Assembly: GCA_040222455.1 (NCBI GenBank)
Contig: JAVKDD010000020.1
Coordinates: 124,001-188,000, forward strand
Origin: RHLJ01 sp040222455
Lineage (GTDB): Bacteria; Bacteroidota; Rhodothermia; Balneolales; Balneolaceae
Length of the DNA: 64,000 nt
Direction: 5' to 3'
Of this stretch, positions 44,468 through 53,292 are shown piece after piece. Within the stretch, counting starts at the first letter, position 1. Each line of letters begins with the position of its first letter. The notes beneath the pieces were generated by a model, which was given only the letters and a program-made list of their open reading frames with translations, had not been told where the DNA came from and did not search any database. The position numbers and the translations under genes were made by a program.

Positions 44468-45591
44468 AATTATTTGAAGTATATCCACTTTTTGATGTTG
44501 AGCCAGTTGATGCAGATGGATGTTTAGTTTATGACAGTCAAGGAACGTCGTACCTTGATTTTTACGGAGGTCATGCCGTGATTTCTATTGGCCATAGACA
44601 TCCACATTATGTAGATAGAATATCCAATCAATTGGGGAAACTAGGGTTTTATTCAAATTCTGTTCCTATCCGGATTCAAAAAGATCTGGCTTATTCGCTT
44701 GGCGAGGCCTGTGGATATGTAAACTGGAATTTATTTCTTTGTAATTCTGGCGCAGAAGCTATAGAAAATGCGTTTAAAGTAGCCTCGATACATAATGGTA
44801 GAAAAAAAATTCTGGCTTTTGATAAGGCTTTTCATGGAAGAACCTCGTTAGCAGTAGCTGCAACTGATAATCCAAACATTCTTTTTCCAGTGAATGAAGG
44901 TGCTGAAGTTGTACGGTTCGCATTCGAAGATTTCGTTGGAGTTGAAGAAGAAATTAAAAAGGGCGATGTCTGCTGTGTGATTTTTGAAGGGATTCAAGGG
45001 GTAGGTGGAATTCAAGAACCTAGTGCAGAATTTTTAAAACATTTACGGATTTTATGTGACAAAAATGACACTGTTCTTATAGCCGACGAGGTACAATCAG
45101 GATTTGGAAGAACAGGACGGTTTTTTGCTCATCAACATTCCTTTGTTCAACCAGATATTATAACCATGGCGAAGGGAATGGGAAATGGATTTCCTGTTGG
45201 CGGAATTATCATTCACCCAAAATTTGAAGCTAACTATGGAATGTTGGGCACTACCTTTGGGGGAAATCATTTAGCTTGTGCTGCAGCACTTGCTGTATTG
45301 GAAGTTATTGAAGATGAGAAACTGATTTCAAATGCCAATAAGATTGGGAAGTATTTAATAGAACAACTAAATGAAATTCCTGAAATCAAAGAGATTCGAG
45401 GAAGGGGATTGATGATTGGAATTGAGTTTGACTTTCAGGTCGCTGAGATACGAAAAAAGTTGTTATATGAGCACCATATTTTTACTGGATCTTCTTCTAA
45501 TAAAAACACTATTCGATTATTACCTCCGCTAATTATTACAAAAAAAGAAGTAGGTCAATTTGTACATGCATTAAAAGAGGTACTAAAATGA
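44464..45591 (+). CDS. argD: Acetylornithine (acylornithine) aminotransferase
   Basis: A 375-residue class III PLP aminotransferase. The conserved YLDFYGGHAVISIGHRHP start, SGAEAIENAFKVA, DEVQSGFGRTGRFFAHQ and the PLP lysine in ITMAKGMGNGFPVGG are present. A C-terminal RLLPPLIITKKE closes the fold. It makes N-acylornithine from the semialdehyde and glutamate. It overlaps proC and argF' by 4 bp each. Confidence 0.94.
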   Translation: MKLFEVYPLFDVEPVDADGCLVYDSQGTSYLDFYGGHAVISIGHRHPHYVDRISNQLGKLGFYSNSVPIRIQKDLAYSLGEACGYVNWNLFLCNSGAEAIENAFKVASIHNGRKKILAFDKAFHGRTSLAVAATDNPNILFPVNEGAEVVRFAFEDFVGVEEEIKKGDVCCVIFEGIQGVGGIQEPSAEFLKHLRILCDKNDTVLIADEVQSGFGRTGRFFAHQHSFVQPDIITMAKGMGNGFPVGGIIIHPKFEANYGMLGTTFGGNHLACAAALAVLEVIEDEKLISNANKIGKYLIEQLNEIPEIKEIRGRGLMIGIEFDFQVAEIRKKLLYEHHIFTGSSSNKNTIRLLPPLIITKKEVGQFVHALKEVLK

Positions 45592-46535
45592 ACCAATTTG
45601 TATCGGTAAATGATGTCCCAAATATCGAAGACCTGCTTGATGAAGCCAGAGAGGTAAAATCGAACCCGTTTGCATGGAAGACTCTTGGGAAGAATAAATC
45701 GATATGCTTGCTATTTTTGAACCCAAGTTTACGAACCCGACTTAGTTCTCAAAGAGCCGCACAAAATCTTGGTCTAAATGTAGTTGTACTTGATGTAAAT
45801 TCGGGGGGATGGAAGCTGGAGTTTGAAGATGGTGTAGTAATGAACGGTGAATCAGCAGAACACATCAAAGAAGCAGCTGCGGTTATTGGATCGTATTTCG
45901 ACATGGTTGCAATACGTGCTTTTGCAGCACTCAAAAATCAAACCGAAGATTATGCTGAAAAAATTCTTTCAGCATTTATGAAGTATTGTGGGGTTCCAAT
46001 TATAAATATGGAATCGTCAACAGGGCATCCTTTACAGGCTTTTGCAGATCTGATCACCATTGAAGAGCATAAAACATTAGCACGTCCAAAAGTTGTATTG
46101 ACATGGACTCCACACCCAAATGTTTTACCACAAGCTGTAGCAAATTCTTTTGTGGAATGGATGCGTGCAGCCAATATAGAATTGTCGGTTACACATCCAG
46201 AAGGATATGAATTAGCAAGTGAGTTTATGGGAGGTCTTACGCCCATTTATGATCAGGAAAAAGCTTTTGAAGAAGCTGATTTTATTTATGCCAAAAACTG
46301 GAGTAGTTACTCAACCTACGGGAAAATTCTTTCAACTGACTCAAAATGGATGGTTACAAAAGAAAAAATGAATCTCACAAATAATGCAAAATTTATGCAT
46401 TGTCTACCTGTCCGTAGAAATGTTGTAGTAGAAGATGTAGTGCTTGATAATTCAAATAGCATTGTGATTGAAGAGGCTGCAAACAGAATTGTTTCTATGC
46501 AGACCATTCTTAAAAAGATGTTGGAGAATCTGTAA
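45588..46535 (+). CDS. argF': N-acylornithine carbamoyltransferase (argF' type)
   Basis: A 315-residue transcarbamylase acting on N-acetyl- or N-succinylornithine rather than ornithine. The carbamoyl-phosphate loop is FLNPSLRTRLSSQ, W75 lies in GGWKLEFEDG, and HPLQAFAD, LTWTPHP and HCLPVRRNV follow. These patterns set it apart from ordinary OTCases (STRT/HPxQ) and match the Xanthomonas and Bacteroides acyl enzymes. Residue 90 (MNGESAEH), which decides acetyl versus succinyl preference in studied enzymes (Glu or Pro), is Ala. The AOTCase lysine (RRNVK) is Val. Its substrate is therefore not settled by sequence. It is translationally coupled to argD and argB. Confidence 0.9.
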   Translation: MNQFVSVNDVPNIEDLLDEAREVKSNPFAWKTLGKNKSICLLFLNPSLRTRLSSQRAAQNLGLNVVVLDVNSGGWKLEFEDGVVMNGESAEHIKEAAAVIGSYFDMVAIRAFAALKNQTEDYAEKILSAFMKYCGVPIINMESSTGHPLQAFADLITIEEHKTLARPKVVLTWTPHPNVLPQAVANSFVEWMRAANIELSVTHPEGYELASEFMGGLTPIYDQEKAFEEADFIYAKNWSSYSTYGKILSTDSKWMVTKEKMNLTNNAKFMHCLPVRRNVVVEDVVLDNSNSIVIEEAANRIVSMQTILKKMLENL

Positions 46536-47299
46536 TGATGAAGTCTATCAAAGTAGTTAAAATTGGAGGTAAAGTAGCTGAAGATGAAAATAGCTTAGAT
46601 AAATTTCTAAAAGATTTTGCAGCTATAGATGGAGCGAAGATCTTAGTACACGGCGGTGGAGTAGTTGCTTCAAAAATTGGTGAAAAACTGGGTATAGAAA
46701 CAACCATGATTGAAGGAAGAAGAGTAACAGATAAACCGACGCTACAAGTTGCTACGATGGTATATGGAGGACTCATCAATAAAAAGATAGTTGCAAAATC
46801 CCAAGCATTGGGAATAAATGCAGCTGGATTTACCGGCGCAGATATGAACCTTATCCAATCCAAAAAAAGAAACCCAGAGCCTATCGATTTTGGTTGGGTT
46901 GGAGATATCAAATATGTAAATCTGAAAGGATTAAAATCGCTTTTGGATCAAGATATAACTCCGGTACTAGCTCCATTAACTCACGATGGAAAAGGAAATC
47001 TTTTAAACACTAATGCCGATGCGATCGCATCTAAAGTAGCACAAGAACTAGCTAAAGAGTTCGAAATAGAACTTAATCTCTGTTTCGATATGCCAGGAGT
47101 TATGAATGGAGATAAGCTTATAACAGAAATGAATCTTTTGCTTTTTAGATATTTGCAAGGAAATGGAGTGATTAAAGATGGAATGATTCCGAAACTAGAT
47201 TTAGGATTCGAAGCCTTGCAAAATGGGGTTAAAAAAGTAAATGTTCAAAGTTATAAATCCTTGAACGAATCAGGTTCAGGTACGAGGTTATCAAAATGA
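46535..47299 (+). CDS. argB: Acetylglutamate kinase
   Basis: A 254-residue amino-acid kinase that phosphorylates N-acylglutamate with ATP. The phosphate-binding VKIGGKVAED start, LVHGGGVVASKIGEKLG, the acylglutamate-binding RRVTDKPTLQVATMVYGG and LNTNADAIASKVA are all present. It lacks the N-terminal helix used for arginine feedback in hexameric forms, so it may be arginine-insensitive (inference). One-base overlap with argF' and a 4-bp overlap with the next gene show tight coupling. Confidence 0.93.
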   Translation: MMKSIKVVKIGGKVAEDENSLDKFLKDFAAIDGAKILVHGGGVVASKIGEKLGIETTMIEGRRVTDKPTLQVATMVYGGLINKKIVAKSQALGINAAGFTGADMNLIQSKKRNPEPIDFGWVGDIKYVNLKGLKSLLDQDITPVLAPLTHDGKGNLLNTNADAIASKVAQELAKEFEIELNLCFDMPGVMNGDKLITEMNLLLFRYLQGNGVIKDGMIPKLDLGFEALQNGVKKVNVQSYKSLNESGSGTRLSK

Positions 47300-48360
47300 G
47301 TGGAATCACAGAAATATCTGATAAAGCGATCGAATTCTTAAAGCAACTAATTTCAATTCAATCATATAGTGAAAAAGAAGATAAAACGGCGGATTTGATT
47401 TCGGAATACCTTCGACAGCATGGATTTAAACCACAAAGAAAAGTAAATAATATTTGGGCATGGGCTAAAAATGTAGATGAGAAAAAACCTACACTTCTAC
47501 TCAATTCACATCATGATACGGTACAAGCGTCTTCTAAGTGGACCTTTGACCCATTTACACCAACAGTATTAGATGGGAAACTTTTCGGTCTTGGAAGTAA
47601 TGATGCTGGTGGCCCTTTAGTAAGTTTACTTCATGTGTTTATTGAACTTTCAAAAAAGGAGCAACCTTATAATTTGATTTTTCTAGCCTCTGCAGAAGAA
47701 GAGACTTCAGGCAGGCAAGGAGTTCCGATAACATTGGATGAAATTGGAAAAATTGATGTGGGTGTTGTTGGCGAACCAACCTCAATGGATATGGCAATTG
47801 CAGAGCGTGGATTAATTGTTCTTGATTGTGTAGCACATGGAAAAAGTGGACACGCAGCACGAGGAGAGGGTGAAAATGCACTTTACAAAGCGATGAAAGA
47901 TATTGAATGGTTTCAGAATTTTGATTTCGAAAAAAAGTCAGAAGTTCTTGGGAAAATCAATATGACAGTAACACAGATTAAAGCTGGTAGCCAACATAAT
48001 GTAGTTCCTGATGAATGTCATTTTGTTGTAGATGTACGTCCCAATGAACATTATTCAAATTTGGAAGTCGTTGATATAATTAGAAAAAATATTGGAAGTG
48101 ATGTGAATCCTAGATCATTAAATTTGAAGGCATCAGGGATTTCTCAGGATCATGCTTTGTTACAGAAAGCAAATAAAATGAAAATAAAAAAGTATGGTTC
48201 ACAAACGATGTCAGACCAAGTTCACATGCCGTTTCCTTGTATCAAAATTGGTCCAGGCGATACTAAAAGATCGCATACAGCAGATGAATATATTTATTTG
48301 AGTGAAATAGAAGAAGGGATAGAAATTTATTTGAGATTACTAGATGGGTTGGAGTTATAA
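47296..48360 (+). CDS. M20-family deacylase, N-acetylcitrulline/N-acetylornithine deacetylase-like
   Basis: A 354-residue M20 metallohydrolase. Zinc motifs are LNSHHDTVQAS, GLGSNDAGGPL, ASAEEETSG (catalytic and metal Glu) and the C-terminal GPGDTKRSHTADEYI. A dimerisation insert follows AHGKSGHAA. In an argF' pathway the substrate should be N-acylcitrulline rather than N-acylornithine, as for Xanthomonas ArgE'. It overlaps argB by 4 bp. After it comes a 117-bp gap containing a dispersed palindrome, then argH. Confidence 0.87.
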   Translation: MSGITEISDKAIEFLKQLISIQSYSEKEDKTADLISEYLRQHGFKPQRKVNNIWAWAKNVDEKKPTLLLNSHHDTVQASSKWTFDPFTPTVLDGKLFGLGSNDAGGPLVSLLHVFIELSKKEQPYNLIFLASAEEETSGRQGVPITLDEIGKIDVGVVGEPTSMDMAIAERGLIVLDCVAHGKSGHAARGEGENALYKAMKDIEWFQNFDFEKKSEVLGKINMTVTQIKAGSQHNVVPDECHFVVDVRPNEHYSNLEVVDIIRKNIGSDVNPRSLNLKASGISQDHALLQKANKMKIKKYGSQTMSDQVHMPFPCIKIGPGDTKRSHTADEYIYLSEIEEGIEIYLRLLDGLEL

Positions 48361-48374
48361 TGAATTTAATAAAC

Positions 48375-48461
48375 CTGTCATGTCGAAGCTTAGCGAGACA
48401 TCTAAAGAGTATTTTAAGTTAACTAACTCTATAGATTCCACGCATTCGTTCGGAATGACAG
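48375..48461. repeat. REP/MITE-like imperfect palindrome between argE-like and argH
   Basis: The left arm 48375-48410 begins CTGTCATGTCGAAGCTTAGC and the right arm 48426-48461 ends ATTCGTTCGGAATGACAG. The arms are imperfect inverted repeats of about 36 bp around a 15-bp centre. The ends (CTGTCAT...ATGACAG) and the CGGAATGACAG core resemble a palindrome family dispersed in Bacteroidota genomes. No open frame is inside. Confidence 0.7.
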
Positions 48462-48476
48462 AAAAAACGTAGAATT

Positions 48477-49775
48477 ATGGCTAAAAAACTGTGGGAAAAA
48501 GGAATTGAAACGGATGCTTTTATAGAAACATTTACGGTTGGGCAAGATCGAGAACTGGATCTTGAACTAGCTAAATATGATGTTCAAGGAACAATAGCAC
48601 ACATTACAATGCTGGAATCGGTTGGACTTCTGGAAAAACAGGAATTGAATGTCCTGGTTAAAGAATTGAATCGAATTCTTGAAGATGTTATTGAGAAAAA
48701 TAAATTTAAAATTGAAGAAGGTGTTGAAGACGTACATTCACAAATCGAACTTATGCTTACAAGAGCTTTGGGTGATGTAGGCAAGAAAGTGCATTCCGGT
48801 CGATCACGAAATGACCAGGTTCTTTTGGATCTAAAGTTATATTTGAGAGCAGAAATAATTGAAATTGCATTTTTGACCCAAAAACTGTTTAATACTCTTG
48901 TAGCACAAAGTGAGGCTAATAAAGAGGTCTTACTTCCGGGATACACCCATACCCAGGCTGCAATGCCGTCCAGTTTTGGTTTATGGTTTGGCGCTTATGC
49001 CGAAAGCTTGGTAGATGACCTCGTATTAATGCAGGCAGCGCATACTATTGTTAATCAAAATCCTTTAGGGTCAGCGGCCGGGTATGGTTCTTCCTTTCCT
49101 TTAAATCGTAGATTGACCACCAAACTACTTGGCTTCAATGGGATGAATAGAAATGTAGTGTATGCTCAGATGGGGCGTGGAAAAGCAGAACAAACTGTAG
49201 CCTTTGCGATGGCAGGACTGGCTGGGACACTTAACAAGCTCGCTTCAGATGTTTGTCTGTATAACAGTCAGAATTTTGCTTTTATAAAACTCCCTGATGA
49301 ACTAACGACCGGTTCGAGCATTATGCCCCATAAAAAGAATCCGGATGTATTTGAATTGATACGTGCTAAAACAAATATATTGAAGGCAATTCCTACAACA
49401 ATATCTACACTGACCGGTAACCTCACTTCAGGATATCATAGAGACTTCCAAGTTCTGAAAGAAGTCTTATTTCCTGCTATTAAAGAATTAAAAGATTGTT
49501 TATTTATTGCTGACTATTCAGTAAGTAAAATAAAAGTTAGGAAAGATATTCTTGATGATCCAAAATATAAGCTCATTTTCTCAGTAGAAGCAGTAAATGA
49601 ATTAGTTTTAAAAGGAATCCCATTTAGAGAAGCTTACCAACAAGTAGGTAAGCAAATTCAGGAAGGCACATTTGAACCGCCAACGGAATTGAAACACACT
49701 CATGAAGGTAGTTTAGGTAATTTGGGTAATGAGAAAATAGAAGCTAGGATGAAAGAAGTGATGTTCGGGTTTTAG
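48477..49775 (+). CDS. argH: Argininosuccinate lyase
   Basis: A 432-residue enzyme of the fumarase/aspartase superfamily releasing arginine and fumarate. Visible are EDVHSQIELML, SGRSRNDQVLLD (catalytic region), PGYTHTQAAMPSSFG, and the signature GSSIMPHKKNPDVFEL. It is slightly shorter than the usual 450-470 residues at the C-terminus. It is the last gene of the arginine operon, separated from the argE-like gene by the palindromic repeat. Confidence 0.95.
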   Translation: MAKKLWEKGIETDAFIETFTVGQDRELDLELAKYDVQGTIAHITMLESVGLLEKQELNVLVKELNRILEDVIEKNKFKIEEGVEDVHSQIELMLTRALGDVGKKVHSGRSRNDQVLLDLKLYLRAEIIEIAFLTQKLFNTLVAQSEANKEVLLPGYTHTQAAMPSSFGLWFGAYAESLVDDLVLMQAAHTIVNQNPLGSAAGYGSSFPLNRRLTTKLLGFNGMNRNVVYAQMGRGKAEQTVAFAMAGLAGTLNKLASDVCLYNSQNFAFIKLPDELTTGSSIMPHKKNPDVFELIRAKTNILKAIPTTISTLTGNLTSGYHRDFQVLKEVLFPAIKELKDCLFIADYSVSKIKVRKDILDDPKYKLIFSVEAVNELVLKGIPFREAYQQVGKQIQEGTFEPPTELKHTHEGSLGNLGNEKIEARMKEVMFGF

Positions 49776-49869
49776 AGTTAAGGCTTGAAAGAGAAATTTC
49801 CATTTCTATTTGAACCAACAATTCCCCAAATTGAAGAAATAGTTGGTCGCTAATTCAAAATAATACACC

Positions 49870-50367
49870 ATGAAAAAATTATCTTATGCACTCGTAGTTT
49901 TCGCTATTACTGCAATCATGATCACCTCTGTAGCAATGACAGAGAAACCAGAAGAAAGAGCCAGTTATGAATATCTGGATCAAAACTTAAATAATGCTAA
50001 GAGCTATACTCTCGAGGTATTGGAAGGCATGCCAGCTGAAGATTATGCTTTTAAACCTGTTGACGATGTTCGTTCTTTTGGAGAGCAAGCATTCCATATT
50101 GCGTACAGTCTAGAATGGTTTAATGCCCAGCTAAAAGGTGATCCAGTTGCATGGGAACCTGGTGATGAAGCTCGGATGAGTAAAGAAGAACTTATAGCGT
50201 ATACAACCGAACAGTTTGATATTTTCATAGAAATAATTCATGCTGCAGAAGAAAGTGGTCCTTTTACCTCAGGAATATTAGGTGCTTTAAGGCATAACTC
50301 TCATCATCGTGGACAAATGGTAGCGTATTACCGCGCCAACGGAATGGCACCTCCAGCTTATAAATAG
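49870..50367 (+). CDS. DinB-like protein with N-terminal membrane anchor
   Basis: A 165-residue protein with a hydrophobic N-terminus (about 6-24, signal peptide or anchor) and a DinB four-helix fold. The three metal-binding histidines typical of the family are visible: one in GEQAFHIAYSLEW and two in RHNSHHRGQMV. Members of this superfamily include thiol-dependent enzymes, but the substrate is unknown. Export of a DinB-type protein is less common than a cytoplasmic location. The gene stands alone, with a terminator after it. Confidence 0.82.
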   Translation: MKKLSYALVVFAITAIMITSVAMTEKPEERASYEYLDQNLNNAKSYTLEVLEGMPAEDYAFKPVDDVRSFGEQAFHIAYSLEWFNAQLKGDPVAWEPGDEARMSKEELIAYTTEQFDIFIEIIHAAEESGPFTSGILGALRHNSHHRGQMVAYYRANGMAPPAYK

Positions 50368-50380
50368 TTGTATATTCAGA

Positions 50381-50406
50381 AAGCTGAATTTTATTCAGCT
50401 TTTTTA
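50381..50406 (+). terminator. Terminator after the DinB-like gene
   Basis: AAGCTGAAT (50381-50389) pairs with ATTCAGCTT (50393-50401), with a 3-nt loop, followed by T5. It reaches into the stop codon of the convergent BtuF-like gene. Confidence 0.82.
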
Positions 50407-51147
50407 ATTCAAGTGGAGTTGTTTTCTCCAGGAAAGGAGTCCTTCAAATGCAGCAACCATTCTACTACCGTACCAACTAAACCATTCTCCATTTACTAAA
50501 AGAATGATTGAGTCTGGACATATAGTTTTGAGCTCTTGCACATGGCTTTCTTTAAATGGATAGGGTTCACTACTTAATAGAATGAGCTCGGGATTATATG
50601 AAGATAATTCTTTAATACTTGTCTCAGGGTATCGTGACTTATTTCCATACACATTCATTAAACCAAACCGATCCATCAAAGAATGAATATAAGTATCATG
50701 TCCAACGGACATCCAAGGATCTTTCCAAATAAAATAAGCGGTTCGTATACTTTGGAATGATTTTGAACGAGGGATGAGTTTTCGAATATCAGTGACCAAT
50801 CGAGAAGCTTCTTCATCTGCTTCCAACTGAGTTCCTAGTCTGCCTATCCATATTAATGCTTCTTCAATAGTGTCAATTTCAGTAAGAATAACCTCACAGT
50901 GTTTAGATAATTTTTCGACATCTTCCTTCCTGTTCTCTTCTTTATTGGCAATGATAAGGTCTGGTTTTAAGGAAAGGATTTGTTGTATGTTCGGATTTTT
51001 TGTTCCACCTATAATCGGAATCTGCTTCATTTGTTTGCTTGGGTGGATACAAAAACGTGTACGTCCGACTAATTGATTTTTTAATCCAAGATCAACAATC
51101 AATTCGGATAGACTTGGAACAAGGCTAATAATTCTTTTGTATTGCAT
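50404..51147 (-). CDS. BtuF-like helical-backbone metal-receptor protein without signal peptide
   Basis: A 247-residue protein of the periplasmic-binding type 2 superfamily. The N-terminal lobe is IISLVPSLSELIVDLGL and LVGRTRFCIHP. The interlobe helix and C-terminal lobe include LSSYNPELILLSSEPYPFKE. It resembles BtuF (vitamin B12 binding), but the methionine is followed directly by the first beta strand, so there is no export signal. A cytoplasmic place, or a function other than ABC import, is therefore likely. No ABC permease or ATPase gene is adjacent. Confidence 0.8.
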   Translation of the reverse strand: MQYKRIISLVPSLSELIVDLGLKNQLVGRTRFCIHPSKQMKQIPIIGGTKNPNIQQILSLKPDLIIANKEENRKEDVEKLSKHCEVILTEIDTIEEALIWIGRLGTQLEADEEASRLVTDIRKLIPRSKSFQSIRTAYFIWKDPWMSVGHDTYIHSLMDRFGLMNVYGNKSRYPETSIKELSSYNPELILLSSEPYPFKESHVQELKTICPDSIILLVNGEWFSWYGSRMVAAFEGLLSWRKQLHLN

Positions 51148-51236
51148 GAGATAAGATAATTGATAATTCGCTTTTTTAAATCATAAAAGTTTGACCTCCC
51201 CAAATTTTGATCTAGATTAAAAGCGTTGATGAAGAG

Positions 51237-51273
51237 CCTCCCCTCCTTATTAAGGAAGGGATATAGGGGAGGT
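51237..51273. repeat. Nested palindrome, dispersed-repeat-like
   Basis: The outer arms CCTCCCC (51237-51243) and GGGGAGG (51266-51272) enclose an inner palindrome around CCTTATTAAGG. ACCTCCCC occurs again at 51194. The layout resembles small palindromic repeats common in Bacteroidota intergenic regions. It lies 28 bp ahead of the luciferase-like gene. Confidence 0.6.
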
Positions 51274-51300
51274 AAAACATAATTTATAAAAGAAAAGAAT

Positions 51301-52335
51301 ATGGAACTTGGTCTATATACTTTTGTAGAAAATACCCCTGACCCTGTTACAGGCATGTTACTTCACCCTTCAGTAAGGTTGGAAAATTTGCTCGAAGAAA
51401 TCAAACTAGCTGATGAAGCAGGGCTTGATGTATTTGCAATCGGAGAACATCATCGGGAAGAATTTGTGTCCTCATCTCCAGCTACAATTCTAGCTGCAGC
51501 AGCAACCATTACTAAGAATATTAAGCTAAGTAGTTCGGTTACAGTGTTAGGTTCAGAGGATCCTGTCCGGGTTTTTCAGCAGTTTGCAACCATTGATCTG
51601 CTTTCGAAAGGGAGAGCAGAAATTATAGTTGGTAGGGGATCGTTTATTGAGTCATTCCCACTATTTGGATATGATTTAAAAGATTATGAAGAGCTTTTTG
51701 AGGAAAAGTTAGATTTATTATTGAAACTATGTAATGAAGAGACCATTACATGGGAGGGAAAATATAGGTCAGCAATTAATAACCTTGGGATTTATCCGCA
51801 GCCGTACCAAAAACAACTTCCAATTTGGCGTGCGGTTGGTGGGACACCCAAATCTGCTTATTTAACGGGTGCTTTAGGACTTCCACTGGCGATAGCAATC
51901 ATCGGCGGTTATCCAGCACAGTTCAAACAAATGGCTGAGTTACATGCCCGCGGGGCTTCTGATCACAACCAGCCTAAACAAGATATCAGCATAAATTCTC
52001 ATGGATTTATAGCGAATACCACGAAAGAAGCATCCGACATTGCATTTCCTGCTTTTAAACAAGTAATGGATAAAATAGGGCGAGAACGAGGTTGGAGCCC
52101 AATGCAAAGAAATCAATTTGATGCGTCAACTACTTTAGAAGGGGCAAATTTTGTGGGAAGTCCACAGGCAGTGATTGATAAAATTATGTATCAATATGAG
52201 ATATTTAATCACCATCGATTTTTAATGCAAATGACTGTGGGGAGCATTCCTCATGCTAAAGTGATGAAGTCGATTGAACTTTTTGCTACCGAGGTTGCTC
52301 CAGTTATTAGAAAAGAGATAAGAGGGAATAAATAA
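51301..52335 (+). CDS. LLM-class flavin-dependent oxidoreductase
   Basis: A 344-residue TIM-barrel flavoenzyme of the luciferase-like monooxygenase family. Key segments are AIGEHHREEF, SSSVTVLGSEDPVRVFQQFATIDLLSKGRAEIIVGRGSF and PIWRAVGGTPKSA, with HGFIANTTKEA near the C-terminal third. It binds FMN and probably oxidises a small organic substrate with a partner flavin reductase. The substrate cannot be read from sequence. A dispersed palindrome precedes it. It stands alone. Confidence 0.88.
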   Translation: MELGLYTFVENTPDPVTGMLLHPSVRLENLLEEIKLADEAGLDVFAIGEHHREEFVSSSPATILAAAATITKNIKLSSSVTVLGSEDPVRVFQQFATIDLLSKGRAEIIVGRGSFIESFPLFGYDLKDYEELFEEKLDLLLKLCNEETITWEGKYRSAINNLGIYPQPYQKQLPIWRAVGGTPKSAYLTGALGLPLAIAIIGGYPAQFKQMAELHARGASDHNQPKQDISINSHGFIANTTKEASDIAFPAFKQVMDKIGRERGWSPMQRNQFDASTTLEGANFVGSPQAVIDKIMYQYEIFNHHRFLMQMTVGSIPHAKVMKSIELFATEVAPVIRKEIRGNK

Positions 52336-52428
52336 AATAGTTTCTGGATCAATGAATAAAACTAAAACTATTTAGGATTCAAAAGTCGTGAAATGAAGGG
52401 TAGAATCATTCCTATTTAAGATGTTAGG

Positions 52429-53277
52429 TCAAAAAAATCTCTTTAATAGAATTTTAGCCTGACTAACATAATGTCCACCGAAGAGATTAGCATGTACTAA
52501 AATTGGGTATAAATTGCATAGTTTAAAGCGTTCTTCTGCTCCTTTTTGTAAAGGATATTCTTCATTATATCCCACATAAAAATCACTACTAAAACCCGAG
52601 AATAATCGGCTCATTGCTAAATCCATTTCCCTGTGTCCGTAATAAACAGCAGGATCATAAATACATGCTTTACCGTCGGGATTAAACATGTAATTGCCTC
52701 CCCATAAATCACCATGTAATAGAGCGGGAGGTTCATCTGGAAAGACTACGTAGGTATAATTAAATACTCGTTCAAAAATTGATGCAAATCGTAAAGGAAG
52801 TATTCCGGAATCAATGGCCATTTTAACTTGAGGTTCAATTCGCTCTCGTATAAAAAATTCAAGCCAGTCGGCATGATATTTATTTTGCTGTGGTAGTTTA
52901 CCAATGAAATTTGAATAATCTAACCCAAAAAGCTCGTTTGTTTTACGATGCAATTTTGCAACTTGAACCCCAAAATCAAACGAAGAACCTGTGTTAGATT
53001 CTTCAATATATTCTAGCAGTAAAAAATTATCACCGATTAGAATTACCTCAGGTACTATTAAATCGGTAAGGGCAGAGTCGAGCAGGTTTAAACCTATCGC
53101 TTCTTTTTCAAACATCTTTTCAGAAGGAGAGGGATTCCATTTTAAGAAATAAGAATCCCCGGAATCCGTTTCTATTTTCGCGGCGCTATTTATGTCGCCA
53201 CCATGCAGGATGCTTTCCGAAGTAATTTCTATCTCGAGTTGAGATTGAATCGTGAGTTTCACTGTTTCGGGAATCAC
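52429..53277 (-). CDS. Fructosamine kinase-family protein (ribulosamine/erythrulosamine 3-kinase type)
   Basis: A 282-residue kinase-fold enzyme. The catalytic loop is LLHGDLWGGNYMF (Asp base and Asn) and the metal motif is CIYDPAVYYGHREMDLAMSRLF, both diagnostic of the FN3K family. The N-lobe has LKWNPSPSEKMFEKEAIGL with the ATP-binding Lys. Bacterial members phosphorylate ribulosamines or erythrulosamines on glycated proteins, starting their removal. It lies 15 bp after fabF on the same strand. The same cluster carries an LMW-PTP gene, the partner expected to remove the resulting 5-phosphate. Confidence 0.9.
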   Translation of the reverse strand: MIPETVKLTIQSQLEIEITSESILHGGDINSAAKIETDSGDSYFLKWNPSPSEKMFEKEAIGLNLLDSALTDLIVPEVILIGDNFLLLEYIEESNTGSSFDFGVQVAKLHRKTNELFGLDYSNFIGKLPQQNKYHADWLEFFIRERIEPQVKMAIDSGILPLRFASIFERVFNYTYVVFPDEPPALLHGDLWGGNYMFNPDGKACIYDPAVYYGHREMDLAMSRLFSGFSSDFYVGYNEEYPLQKGAEERFKLCNLYPILVHANLFGGHYVSQAKILLKRFF

Positions 53278-53292
53278 TTAGGTTGTATAAAT

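Noticed and set aside
52335..52373. 9-bp inverted repeat AAATAGTTT/AAACTATTT as a terminator
   Set aside because: The loop is 21 nt, the stem is all A/T-rich and no T tract follows, so it cannot be called a terminator.
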